DNA of 9,588 nucleotides from Chlamydiota bacterium (GTDB lineage Bacteria; Chlamydiota; Chlamydiia; Chlamydiales; Simkaniaceae): NCBI GenBank assembly GCA_021772295.1, contig JAJFMG010000079.1, forward strand, positions 1 to 9,588, given 5' to 3'. This document shows positions 1-5,146 of this stretch, piece after piece. Both the position numbers and the translations under genes were made by a program. A model generated the notes under the pieces. That model did no database searches. It saw only the letters and a program-made list of their open reading frames with translations, and was not told the origin of the DNA. How positions within the stretch are numbered: the first letter of the stretch is position 1; every line of letters starts with the position of its first letter.

Positions 1-112
1 GCAGGAAAAGCGCTTCTTGGTGCTCATAAAGGTGTATCTGAAAAAACTTTTGTTCGGATAGAAAAAGACTTTCTAAAGACTCAATAAAGTCGTTGGAATA
101 AATCAAAGCCAT
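1..112 (-). CDS. 5' end of an unrecognised protein (partial, runs off the window)
   Basis: On the minus strand an ATG at 112-110 opens a frame that stays open for 37 codons to the window edge. The encoded N-terminus begins MALIYSNDFIESLESLF and is rich in Phe, Leu and Glu, suggesting an amphipathic helix and no signal peptide. I do not recognise the family. No strong Shine-Dalgarno precedes the ATG (only AAAAG about 8 bases upstream), so the start is tentative. It lies divergent to the tRNA pair, with 26 bases between. The frame could also be a chance ORF, since only 112 bases are visible. Confidence 0.45.
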   Translation of the reverse strand, partial: MALIYSNDFIESLESLFLSEQKFFQIHLYEHQEALFL

Positions 113-122
113 ATGCTATCTT
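93..122 (+). promoter_or_regulatory. possible promoter of the tRNA pair
   Basis: TTGGAA (93-98) and TATCTT (117-122) are separated by 18 bases and match the sigma-70 boxes at 4 of 6 positions each. Transcription would start near 129, about 10 bases before the first tRNA. The boxes lie across the start of the divergent gene. The match is modest, so this is a candidate only. Confidence 0.3.
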
Positions 123-138
123 TTCAAGCACAATATGA

Positions 139-211
139 CGCGGGGTGGAGCAGTGGTTAGCTCGTTGGGCTCATAACCCAAAGGTCGGAGGTTCGAATCC
201 TTTCCCCGCTA
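139..211 (+). tRNA. initiator tRNA-fMet (anticodon CAU)
   Basis: The full cloverleaf folds by hand. The acceptor stem is 139-145 with 204-210, the D stem 148-151 with 160-163, the anticodon stem 165-169 with 177-181 and the T stem 187-191 with 199-203. The discriminator is A211. The anticodon CAT is at 172-174. Two initiator hallmarks are visible: three consecutive G-C pairs at the loop end of the anticodon stem, and an unpaired 1-72 position. Here that mismatch is C1 with U72 rather than the common C1-A72. CCA is not encoded and must be added enzymatically. The T stem contains two G-U pairs. Confidence 0.95.
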
Positions 212-220
212 TTTTTCCAT

Positions 221-292
221 GGCGGCATAGCTCAGTGGTAGAGCACCGGAATCATAATCCGATGGTCGTTGGTTCAAATCCATCTGCCGCTA
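221..292 (+). tRNA. tRNA with CAU anticodon, probably elongator tRNA-Met (tRNA-Ile2 not excluded)
   Basis: The cloverleaf is complete: acceptor 221-227 with 285-291, D stem 230-233 with 241-244, anticodon stem 246-250 with 258-262, T stem 268-272 with 280-284, discriminator A292. The anticodon CAT is at 253-255. The acceptor stem starts GGCGG, which recalls Bacillus elongator tRNA-Met. A CAU anticodon also fits the lysidine-modified tRNA-Ile2, which cannot be told apart with certainty by eye. The gene has a G1-U72 wobble, a C27-A43 mismatch and a U50-U64 mismatch, more blemishes than usual. Only 9 bases separate it from the initiator tRNA, so the two are probably co-transcribed. CCA is not encoded. 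Confidence 0.92.
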
Positions 293-340
293 TCCGTTTA
301 TTATCTTTATGAATATTTATTTTTAATTAACTAGTTCTTA

Positions 341-451
341 TTAAGTGAAGGGCATAGCAGTTTCAGATTGAGTAATTCCCTTATCTATAACCCTCTCAAT
401 AACTCTTAATCTATCTAACCCTTTGTTACTCATAGTTATATGATTCTTCAT
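341..451 (-). pseudogene. ISNCY/IS1202-type transposase, N-terminal stub
   Basis: The minus-strand frame starts at ATG 451-449 and ends at TAA 343-341, giving 36 residues. From the internal Met7 it reads MSNKGLDRLRVIERVIDKG and then ITQSETA. This closely resembles the opening helix-turn-helix segment of ISNCY-family (IS1202 group) transposases, where the stretch continues into a second recognition helix and then a DDE domain. Here everything after the first helix is missing, so the gene is a dead stub. An AAGGAG ribosome-binding motif lies at 455-460 (minus strand), very close to the first ATG. I recognised the family from memory of its N-terminus, with no alignment. Confidence 0.6.
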
Positions 452-494
452 GGCTCCTTCTTTTCTGTATACTTGATTTTAGCTTTAGCAGAAA

Positions 495-530
495 AGGGGA
501 CATTATTACTTAATTTAAAGGGCATTATCA
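495..530 (+). repeat. direct repeat in the presumed IS end
   Basis: AGGGGACATTATTA at 495-508 is echoed as AGGGCATTATCA at 519-530, with the copies beginning 24 bases apart. Tandem degenerate repeats of this kind occur at the termini of some IS1202-like elements and would be transposase-binding sites. The function is inferred from position next to the transposase stub. Confidence 0.4.
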
Positions 531-557
531 TTAAACACTTACATGTTTTTGTTTTTC

Positions 558-586
558 TTGTATTCAATGGTTTTGTTTGATATAAT
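558..586 (+). promoter_or_regulatory. sigma-70-type promoter of the LRR protein gene
   Basis: A perfect TATAAT -10 box at 581-586 lies 17 bases downstream of TTGTAT (558-563), a 4 of 6 match to the -35 consensus. Transcription would start near 593, leaving a leader of about 33 bases before the ATG at 626. The promoter begins about 23 bases after the presumed IS end, so the insertion may have reshaped the upstream region. Confidence 0.65.
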
Positions 587-625
587 CATTGTTTAAGTAA
601 ATTAAAACCCTATAAAGAGGAAGTT

Positions 626-1858
626 ATGGCAGCGACAGCAATAGAAGCAAGGAATACTAATAATCAAACTGAATTCATGAGTGCTATAGACAAGAAGGAA
701 GGCAATCAAACTGCATTCATGAGTGCTATAGACAAGGAAGGCAATGTGGTTGTATTACATCAAGATGCTATACGTTCTTTGTGTGAGGTGTCATCGACAG
801 AGGTATTAGACATTTTGGCTCAAACTTCCAAGGCTAACTATGAGGAAGCAAGGCCTTTTCTAGAAAGAAAAAAAATGGCCTTCGAATGTCTAGGGGATTT
901 TGGTGAGGAATTCCTTGCTCAGGAAGGCAATATGACGCCAATAAGATTACTTGCCCAAAAAATAAGTAATGCTGTTTCTTTAAGCCCAGAACAATTCAAC
1001 TCATTAAATGGCTATGTTACTGACACTTACATCCCTAATTTAGAATCATTAAACTCAGATTTAGAATCTGAAAACTTAGGTTTAGAATCTGTAAACTTAG
1101 GTTTAGAACCAACTATCTCAAAAGCAAATAATTTTATTAATTTAGCCTTAGCTGTCCAAAAAACCAAAGCAAATGCATTCATAACAATATTTGAATGTTT
1201 TGATGACGCTTTAAAATTAGCTTTATTGGAGAGAATGTCTTTTTCTCAAGAAGATTTCAGTCAGTTTAAACAAGAAAACCCCGTTGCATTGTGGGCTTCC
1301 TTCCAAGCGGATTTCGAGGGAAAAACGGATGACGATGTAGAATTACAAGAAATACTTTCAAGAGTCAATGTCCTCAACTGCTCCGGTGATGTTTTTATGC
1401 ATGCTTCACAACTGGACCCTTCTTTTGAAGACAATAGGGATGCAGAAATCTATTCTCCTGAAGAAATTGCTGCAGCTGAAAAAGAAAGACTAATGAGTAA
1501 CCCTTATGAGTTACATGCGGTAATTGAAGAGAAGATGAGAAAAAATCCTTTTCCAACTACCCAAATTGACCCAAATTTATTCACCTCTTTCCACGGAAAT
1601 ATCACTATTCTTCCAGAAGTTTTTAGTATTTTCAAAGGGCAAGTATTCGATCTGGATTTAAGTAACAGAGGAATTCGTTTTGTGGGAAATAGTTTAAAGG
1701 GACTTACTTTTAATACCCTTGATCTCTCTGGCAACGATATTATGGATCTCGATCTTAATAATCTCAAATTCGAAGTAAAAAAGCTTATTCTTTCGAGAAA
1801 TACGAAGAATTGCCAGGAAAGTACTGTCTTCAGATTGGAATCATTCACTACTACATAG
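626..1858 (+). CDS. leucine-rich-repeat protein with duplicated N-terminus, probably 3'-disrupted
   Basis: This is a 410-residue protein with no signal peptide or membrane segment. Residues 1-45 contain a tandem duplication (two copies of NQT-x-FMSAIDK). Residues 139-162 carry a seven-residue repeat (LESxNLG) likely to form a helix or short coiled coil. Residues 165-300 are mainly helical and unrecognised. Residues 341-392 hold at least three leucine-rich-repeat strands, LDLSNRGI, TLDLSGNDI and KLILSRN. The start is supported by AGAGG at 616-620, five bases before the ATG, and by a good promoter. The LRR run stops abruptly: the last 20 residues look like random translation, while another frame over the same DNA encodes a convincing TPR tail. 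The original protein may therefore have continued into it. LRR proteins of intracellular bacteria are often secreted effectors or scaffold proteins, but nothing here proves a role. Confidence 0.8.
   Translation: MAATAIEARNTNNQTEFMSAIDKKEGNQTAFMSAIDKEGNVVVLHQDAIRSLCEVSSTEVLDILAQTSKANYEEARPFLERKKMAFECLGDFGEEFLAQEGNMTPIRLLAQKISNAVSLSPEQFNSLNGYVTDTYIPNLESLNSDLESENLGLESVNLGLEPTISKANNFINLALAVQKTKANAFITIFECFDDALKLALLERMSFSQEDFSQFKQENPVALWASFQADFEGKTDDDVELQEILSRVNVLNCSGDVFMHASQLDPSFEDNRDAEIYSPEEIAAAEKERLMSNPYELHAVIEEKMRKNPFPTTQIDPNLFTSFHGNITILPEVFSIFKGQVFDLDLSNRGIRFVGNSLKGLTFNTLDLSGNDIMDLDLNNLKFEVKKLILSRNTKNCQESTVFRLESFTTT
662..742 (+). repeat. tandem duplication in the LRR gene N-terminus (42 and 39 bases)
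   Basis: Bases 662-703 and 704-742 are near-identical copies. They differ only by one substitution (GAA to GCA) and a three-base AAG present in the first copy. The reading frame is kept. Each copy contains an internal ATG (677 and 719), so translation might also begin inside the repeat, but no good ribosome-binding site precedes those codons. Confidence 0.9.
1040..1108 (+). repeat. 21-base in-frame repeat encoding LESxNLG heptads
   Basis: Three consecutive 21-base units start at 1040, 1061 and 1082, followed by a partial fourth at 1103. They encode LESLNSD, LESENLG, LESVNLG and LE. The last two full units differ at a single base. The seven-residue period suits a helical or coiled-coil linker, and the near identity suggests recent expansion. 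Confidence 0.85.
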
Positions 1859-2004
1859 CCGTTTCACTGAAGATTCTTGAACAGCATGATGAGGCAATAA
1901 AACATGCAAGAAGAGTGTTAGAGAATTGTGCACTCCTGCCTAGAGATAACCAGAAGGTTCAGGATTTAATTGCTAACACAACACGCCTTATGAGTTATAA
2001 TTAG
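1762..2004 (+). pseudogene. TPR-like C-terminal fragment in another frame than the LRR gene
   Basis: A frame one base out of register with the LRR gene is open from 1762 to the TAG at 2002-2004. From about 1777 it reads KKAYSFEKYEELPGKY and then IHYYIAVSLKILEQHDEAIK, followed by HARRVLENCALL. The spacing of Tyr, Ala, Leu and the DEAI..A motif is typical of a tetratricopeptide helix pair. A TTG at 1810 is the only nearby start-like codon and has no ribosome-binding site, so independent translation is unlikely. I read it as the tail of a longer protein separated from its N-terminus by a frameshift, or joined to the LRR gene by recombination between 1762 and 1860. Confidence 0.6.
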
Positions 2005-2261
2005 CTGCTGAAGGGAAAAAAGCGTAAGCCAGTGTCATTGATAAGAACCAACTTTTCCTTTGAGCAGTGCAGCAGCTTTCCAATCTGAAACGTCTGATAA
2101 TGTATGTTATGTTGCATTTTACTGAGGTATGTTTATTTTTATATTTCTATAAAAAGCTTGGGTTTAAAACTGTTAAACAAATATTGCTATATACATTTTA
2201 GTTGCCACATATCTATTTTGTTGAATATGTTTCTTCTTAAAAATACACTTTGAGGTACATA
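2005..2261. other. decayed intergenic stretch between the LRR/TPR region and a frameshifted small gene
   Basis: I see no intact gene here. The DNA contains an 8-base inverted repeat (AGCTGCTG at 2003-2010, CAGCAGCT at 2070-2077) that is too widely spaced for a terminator. It also holds a GNAT-like tail described separately and an AT-rich segment before the next ribosome-binding site. TTGCCA at about 2202-2207, with TATGTT 18 bases further, is a weak candidate promoter for the gene starting at 2262. Confidence 0.4.
2139..2201 (+). pseudogene. probable GNAT acetyltransferase C-terminal remnant
   Basis: The frame at 2139-2201 reads LYFYKKLGFKTVKQILLYTF and then stops. The FYKKLGF block is the characteristic motif B region near the C-terminus of GNAT N-acetyltransferases. 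No acetyl-CoA-binding motif A is found upstream in any frame, and the frame further upstream (about 2070-2138) is open but unlike a GNAT core. This is best read as the tail of a lost acetyltransferase gene. The stretch is short, so a chance match is possible. Confidence 0.4.
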
Positions 2262-2542
2262 ATGGCCAAAGAACTCAAAGCAACCATACGTGTTTGTAAA
2301 GTACTTGAAGTTGAATTGGAAACTTTTGCGCCGATGCTGTTTTAAGTTTTGAATCTCGGACAATTGGAGATATTACTTCAGAAGTGATTATTTTAGGATT
2401 ACAATATCCAAAAGCTGATAGTGGAGAAGCTCCCCCCATCTACCCTACTGCAGCTGCAAAGGTTGAGGAAAATTATTTTAAAAAGACAAATATTTATTTT
2501 AAAACTAGGGGTAAAATAGTGGGAATCTCCAGATATTTATGA
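2262..2542 (+). pseudogene. unrecognised small gene split by a one-base frameshift
   Basis: ATG 2262 is preceded by TGAGG at 2251-2255, six bases away. The first frame gives MAKELKATIRVCKVLEVELETF and stops at 2343-2345. A second frame (open from 2315) continues with ADAVLSFESRTIGDI and runs to TGA 2540-2542, ending TRGKIVGISRYL. Adding one T to the TTTT run at 2324-2327 would restore a single protein of about 93 residues. The stop overlaps the start of the kinase gene as ATGA, suggesting the two were once translationally coupled. I do not recognise the family. It could be a sequencing error or a programmed frameshift, but no classic slippery heptamer is present. Confidence 0.5.
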
Positions 2543-3126
2543 CACATTTTAGAAGAACTAACCATCAGATTATATACCTTAATGGTTCAACGAGCTCGGG
2601 GAAAACCACTTTATCGAAGCTTCTGCAAGATAACCTTTTACCTATACCTTTTCTACATATTGGAATTGATAAGATTATCTCCATGATGCCAGAAGGTATC
2701 AACAATTGGACTGGAGAAAAAGCGCCCGAGGGATTTAGTTGGAAAACTACACACAAAGAAGGAAAACTCCAAAGAGAAATTGTTCTGGGTCCTTTTGCGA
2801 AGCAAGTTGTTCGCTCATACGAAGAGATTGTAGTTACCTTAGCTAAACAAGGTCATTTCCTAATTATAGATGATGTAAGTTTCGGGAAGAAGCAAGTTGA
2901 CTATTGGAGAAAGGCACTACAGCCATATAAGGTTCTATGGGTTGGTCTGCATTGCCCATTAGATGAGATTGAACGTCGAGAAAAAAATAGAGGAAATCGA
3001 TTGGAAGGATCTGCTCGACACCAACATGCTGAAGTTCATAGAGGCGTTAAGTATGATATTGAGCTAGACACTCATAAGCAAAGCTTAGAAGAGTGCGTAG
3101 AGATAATTAAAAATCTTCTCATTTAA
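2539..3126 (+). CDS. chloramphenicol phosphotransferase-like P-loop kinase
   Basis: This 195-residue protein resembles the chloramphenicol 3-O-phosphotransferase family (CPT, about 178 residues in Streptomyces venezuelae). The Walker A P-loop GSTSSGKT is at residues 16-23. Asp44, within IGIDKIISMMP, aligns with the family's proposed catalytic Asp37. The conserved second half is also present: LIIDDV near 110, VLWVGLHCP, ERREKNRGNRLEG and VHRGVKYDIELDTHK. It would transfer the gamma-phosphate of ATP to a hydroxyl group in the cytosol. The natural substrate is uncertain, since many CPT-like proteins have no proven drug activity. It starts inside the ATGA overlap with the frameshifted gene and has no good ribosome-binding site of its own. 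It overlaps the convergent PhzF gene by four bases. Confidence 0.85.
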   Translation: MTHFRRTNHQIIYLNGSTSSGKTTLSKLLQDNLLPIPFLHIGIDKIISMMPEGINNWTGEKAPEGFSWKTTHKEGKLQREIVLGPFAKQVVRSYEEIVVTLAKQGHFLIIDDVSFGKKQVDYWRKALQPYKVLWVGLHCPLDEIERREKNRGNRLEGSARHQHAEVHRGVKYDIELDTHKQSLEECVEIIKNLLI

Positions 3127-3905
3127 ATATGCATATTTCCAACTAACACCGTTACAGTTGAGCCTGTAAGAAAAACTCGATTTTTTTCAACGCGCATTTT
3201 GACCACACCTCCCCTTTTTGATGCTTGGTAGCCAATAAGCTCTGATTTATTGAGTTTTTGCTGCCAATAGTGGGCTAATTTGCAGTGAGCAGAACCTGTA
3301 ACTGGATCTTCATTGACACCAACTCTTGGTGCAAAGAATCGAGAAATAAAGTCGAATTTCTCATTGGACCTTGCAGTTACAATGAGCCCTCGACAATCTA
3401 TGGCTTTAATTTTCTCAATATCTACTTCCAGTTTTCTCAGGGCATTTTCAGATGCGAATTCAACAAGCACATCATCATATGCCCTTGTTACATTCACGAT
3501 CTCTTCAGTAAAGATTTTTTTGTAAATGCTGATGTTAATTGAGGGCCCAGTCTGCTGTAGTGGAAAATTTAGAGTGATTTCATTATCACTTTTACTTACA
3601 TGCAATGGTCCACTGAGAGAATCAAAGATAATTTGGTCCCCACCAATCATATCTTGTTGAAACAAGATATGAGATGCAGCTAAGGTAGCATGACCGCATA
3701 ATTCAACTTCAACTGTTGGTGTAAACCAACGAAGATGAAAATGGTCTTTTCCAATTGGTTTAATGAAAGCTGTTTCTGACAGGTTAAGTTCGTTTGCTAT
3801 TTTGCTTAAGATATCATCTGATGGATACTCTTCAAAAATAACAACTCCTGCAGGATTTCCATTAAATGGTTTATCGGCAAACGAATCTACTGTCCAAACT
3901 CTCAT
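3123..3905 (-). CDS. PhzF/YddE-family isomerase
   Basis: The 260-residue protein carries the family's landmarks. These are the N-terminal VDSFADKPFNGNPAGVV (residues 6-22), catalytic Glu44 in NLSETAFI, CGHATLA at 70-76 and DPVTGSAHC at 199-207. PhzF-type enzymes are cytosolic two-domain isomerases related to diaminopimelate epimerase. PhzF itself acts in phenazine synthesis, but there are no other phenazine genes here, so the substrate is unknown. The length is slightly short of the usual 270-300 residues, and the C-terminus ends at GNMHI with the motifs complete. The start is supported by AAGGA five bases upstream (minus strand, 3911-3915). The stop codon overlaps that of the convergent kinase gene. 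Confidence 0.9.
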   Translation of the reverse strand: MRVWTVDSFADKPFNGNPAGVVIFEEYPSDDILSKIANELNLSETAFIKPIGKDHFHLRWFTPTVEVELCGHATLAASHILFQQDMIGGDQIIFDSLSGPLHVSKSDNEITLNFPLQQTGPSINISIYKKIFTEEIVNVTRAYDDVLVEFASENALRKLEVDIEKIKAIDCRGLIVTARSNEKFDFISRFFAPRVGVNEDPVTGSAHCKLAHYWQQKLNKSELIGYQASKRGGVVKMRVEKNRVFLTGSTVTVLVGNMHI

Positions 3906-3926
3906 GTCTTTCCTTTTTAAGCTTTA

Positions 3927-3959
3927 AGAAAAATATAGATTTTTCAACGATATTTTTCT
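3927..3959. repeat. perfect 10-base inverted repeat over the PhzF promoter, possible operator
   Basis: AGAAAAATAT (3927-3936) is mirrored by ATATTTTTCT (3950-3959), with a 13-base spacer. The two arms cover the -10 and -35 boxes proposed for the PhzF gene, and the site lies in the divergent intergenic region shared with the GNAT gene. A dimeric repressor binding here would block the promoter. AT-rich palindromes also arise by chance, so the operator role is inference. Confidence 0.4.
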
Positions 3960-3960
3960 A
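3932..3960 (-). promoter_or_regulatory. candidate promoter of the PhzF-family gene
   Basis: On the minus strand TAGAAA (3960-3955) and TATATT (3937-3932) are spaced by 17 bases, matching the consensus at 4 and 5 of 6 positions. Transcription would start near 3925, giving a leader of about 20 bases that contains the ribosome-binding site. Confidence 0.45.
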
Positions 3961-4074
3961 GTTGTGATAAAGCTCTTCTGGAAGTTTTTTGATAAAAAGA
4001 CATATATGCTTCATTGTAGTTCAATGATTATGAATAAATTTCAATACAGTAAAGTACTACAAATAGGAGTGAAT

Positions 4075-4527
4075 ATGGAACACATCTCATTTCAAGTTAT
4101 AGAGTTTGGCAGTGATGCCTTTTTCAAAATGATGGACCTTAGAGACACTGTTTTATATAAGCCGATTGGCCTTACTAGATCAATTGACAATTTTGATAAT
4201 GAAAAAAATTATGCCAATATCGCTGGTTTCTATGATGGAAGATTGTGCGCTACTGCATCCCTTGTAGTGAAAGAATCAGAAATCAAAATGCAAAGAGTCG
4301 CAATTGATAAAAACTTCCAAGGAAAAGGTATCGGTTCTGCTATGTTGAAGTATTGTGAGAAATATGCAGAAGGTCACAATGTTGACACTATCTATTGTCA
4401 TGCGAGATCTGAAGCTTATGCCTTCTATCTCAAGAATGGATACAGTTTTGAAGGTGATGAGTTTGATGAAGCAGGTATTACTCATCGCATGATGAAGAAA
4501 AACCTGAGAGTCAATTATGAAAGCTGA
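4075..4527 (+). CDS. GNAT-family N-acetyltransferase
   Basis: This is a 150-residue single-domain acetyltransferase that would move an acetyl group from acetyl-CoA to an amine in the cytosol. Motif A is clear: MQRVAIDKNFQGKGIGSAML at residues 72-91, with the pyrophosphate-binding QGKGIG at 82-87. Motif B follows as AYAFYLKNGY at 114-123. I chose the ATG at 4075 because AGGAG lies at 4065-4069, five bases upstream, and the protein then has normal GNAT length. The longer frame from 3964 adds 37 atypical residues. The gene overlaps the downstream Nudix gene by 11 bases, so the two are probably co-translated. The substrate cannot be read from the sequence. Confidence 0.88.
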   Translation: MEHISFQVIEFGSDAFFKMMDLRDTVLYKPIGLTRSIDNFDNEKNYANIAGFYDGRLCATASLVVKESEIKMQRVAIDKNFQGKGIGSAMLKYCEKYAEGHNVDTIYCHARSEAYAFYLKNGYSFEGDEFDEAGITHRMMKKNLRVNYES

Positions 4528-5089
4528 TGGAATTTCTATAAGAGATGAAATAGCAAAAATTGTTCAAGGCATTGAACCTCTAGACTCACTTGAAAAAAGA
4601 CACATAGAAGAAACGCTTACTTGGATAGAATCTGGTGATGAAGTCTTTCGTATTCAAAAACCTGCTACTCCCCTCAAACATCTTGTATGTTATTTTTTAC
4701 TATTTGATGAAGCAACGCAGAAAGTTTTACTTATTGATCATATCAAGTCTGGGCTTTGGCTTCCAAACGGTGGTCATGTTGATTCAAATGAGCACCCAAC
4801 TGATACTGTTATAAGAGAGGCCAAGGAAGAACTTGGAATTGAGGCAATGTTTTATGAGCAAAAGCCGCTGTTTTTAACCGTTTCAAACACAGTTGGCATA
4901 GTAGAAAAACACACAGATGTGAGTCTTTGGTATATTCTTAAAGCAAACACGGAAGATTCTTTGAATTTAGATTATAATGAATTTACAAGTGCGTGTTGGT
5001 TTGAAATGAATGCGATTAATTTTTCTAAGTCAGATCCTCACATGGAAAGATTTTTGAAAAAACTTGAAAAAAGGTTAGTCTTTAAGTAA
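4517..5089 (+). CDS. Nudix hydrolase
   Basis: The 190-residue protein contains an intact Nudix box. Gly86, five residues, Glu92, seven residues, then R100-E101-A102-K103-E104-E105-L106-G107-I108 matches Gx5Ex7REUxEExGU exactly. The glutamates would bind Mg or Mn, and the enzyme would cleave a nucleoside diphosphate linked to another moiety. About 50 residues of helical sequence precede the Nudix fold (residues 1-52), longer than a minimal MutT protein and possibly substrate-specific. It begins inside the GNAT gene (11-base overlap, different frame) with only a weak GAGAG upstream, pointing to translational coupling. A hairpin terminator follows the stop after four bases. The substrate is unknown. 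Confidence 0.9.
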   Translation: MKADGISIRDEIAKIVQGIEPLDSLEKRHIEETLTWIESGDEVFRIQKPATPLKHLVCYFLLFDEATQKVLLIDHIKSGLWLPNGGHVDSNEHPTDTVIREAKEELGIEAMFYEQKPLFLTVSNTVGIVEKHTDVSLWYILKANTEDSLNLDYNEFTSACWFEMNAINFSKSDPHMERFLKKLEKRLVFK

Positions 5090-5093
5090 CTAA

Positions 5094-5113
5094 GCTCCCT
5101 ATTACTAGGGAGC
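5094..5113. terminator. bidirectional hairpin terminator between convergent genes
   Basis: GCTCCCTA (5094-5101) pairs perfectly with TAGGGAGC (5106-5113) around the tetraloop TTAC. The GC-rich eight-base stem sits between the Nudix gene (ends 5089) and the convergent sulfotransferase-like gene (ends 5147). Neither side has a long T tract (AAATTGC on the right, TTAGTT on the left strand), so intrinsic termination may be weak or the stem may mainly protect the 3' ends. Confidence 0.65.
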
Positions 5114-5146
5114 AAATTGCACCTATTAACACACAGACTGAGATAT

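Larger units (their letters stand above)
341..535. mobile_element. remnant of one end of an insertion sequence
   Basis: The segment combines the transposase stub with about 85 bases of sequence on its 5' side. That flank carries purine-rich repeats resembling the GACATTATTA / CATTATCA motifs found at the ends of ISNCY-type elements. The rest of the element is absent, and the sequence from 292 to about 340 is plain AT-rich DNA in which I see nothing. The element inserted, or decayed, directly downstream of the two tRNA genes. The outer boundary near 535 is an estimate. Confidence 0.45.

Noticed and set aside
341..451. Functional small DNA-binding regulator instead of a transposase stub
   Set aside because: The 36 residues contain only part of a helix-turn-helix and match a transposase N-terminus, with IS-like repeats beside it.
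1504..1848. 114-codon minus-strand frame opposite the LRR gene
   Set aside because: It is antisense to the LRR coding region, has no ribosome-binding site and its protein is Ser/Arg/Phe-rich with no domain character; a shadow frame.
2003..2077. AGCTGCTG/CAGCAGCT inverted repeat as a terminator
   Set aside because: The arms are about 60 bases apart with no T tract; too wide for an intrinsic terminator.
2005..2085. 27-codon open stretch after the TPR tail stop as a readthrough extension
   Set aside because: The translated segment is Lys/Ser-rich without TPR spacing and follows a normal TAG stop; no support for readthrough.
3285..3542. Plus-strand frames across the PhzF gene
   Set aside because: Two overlapping shadow frames opposite a gene with all family motifs; no start signals.
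3964..4074. 37-codon upstream extension of the GNAT reading frame
   Set aside because: The ATG at 4075 has an ideal AGGAG site and gives a normal GNAT length; the extension has no family character.
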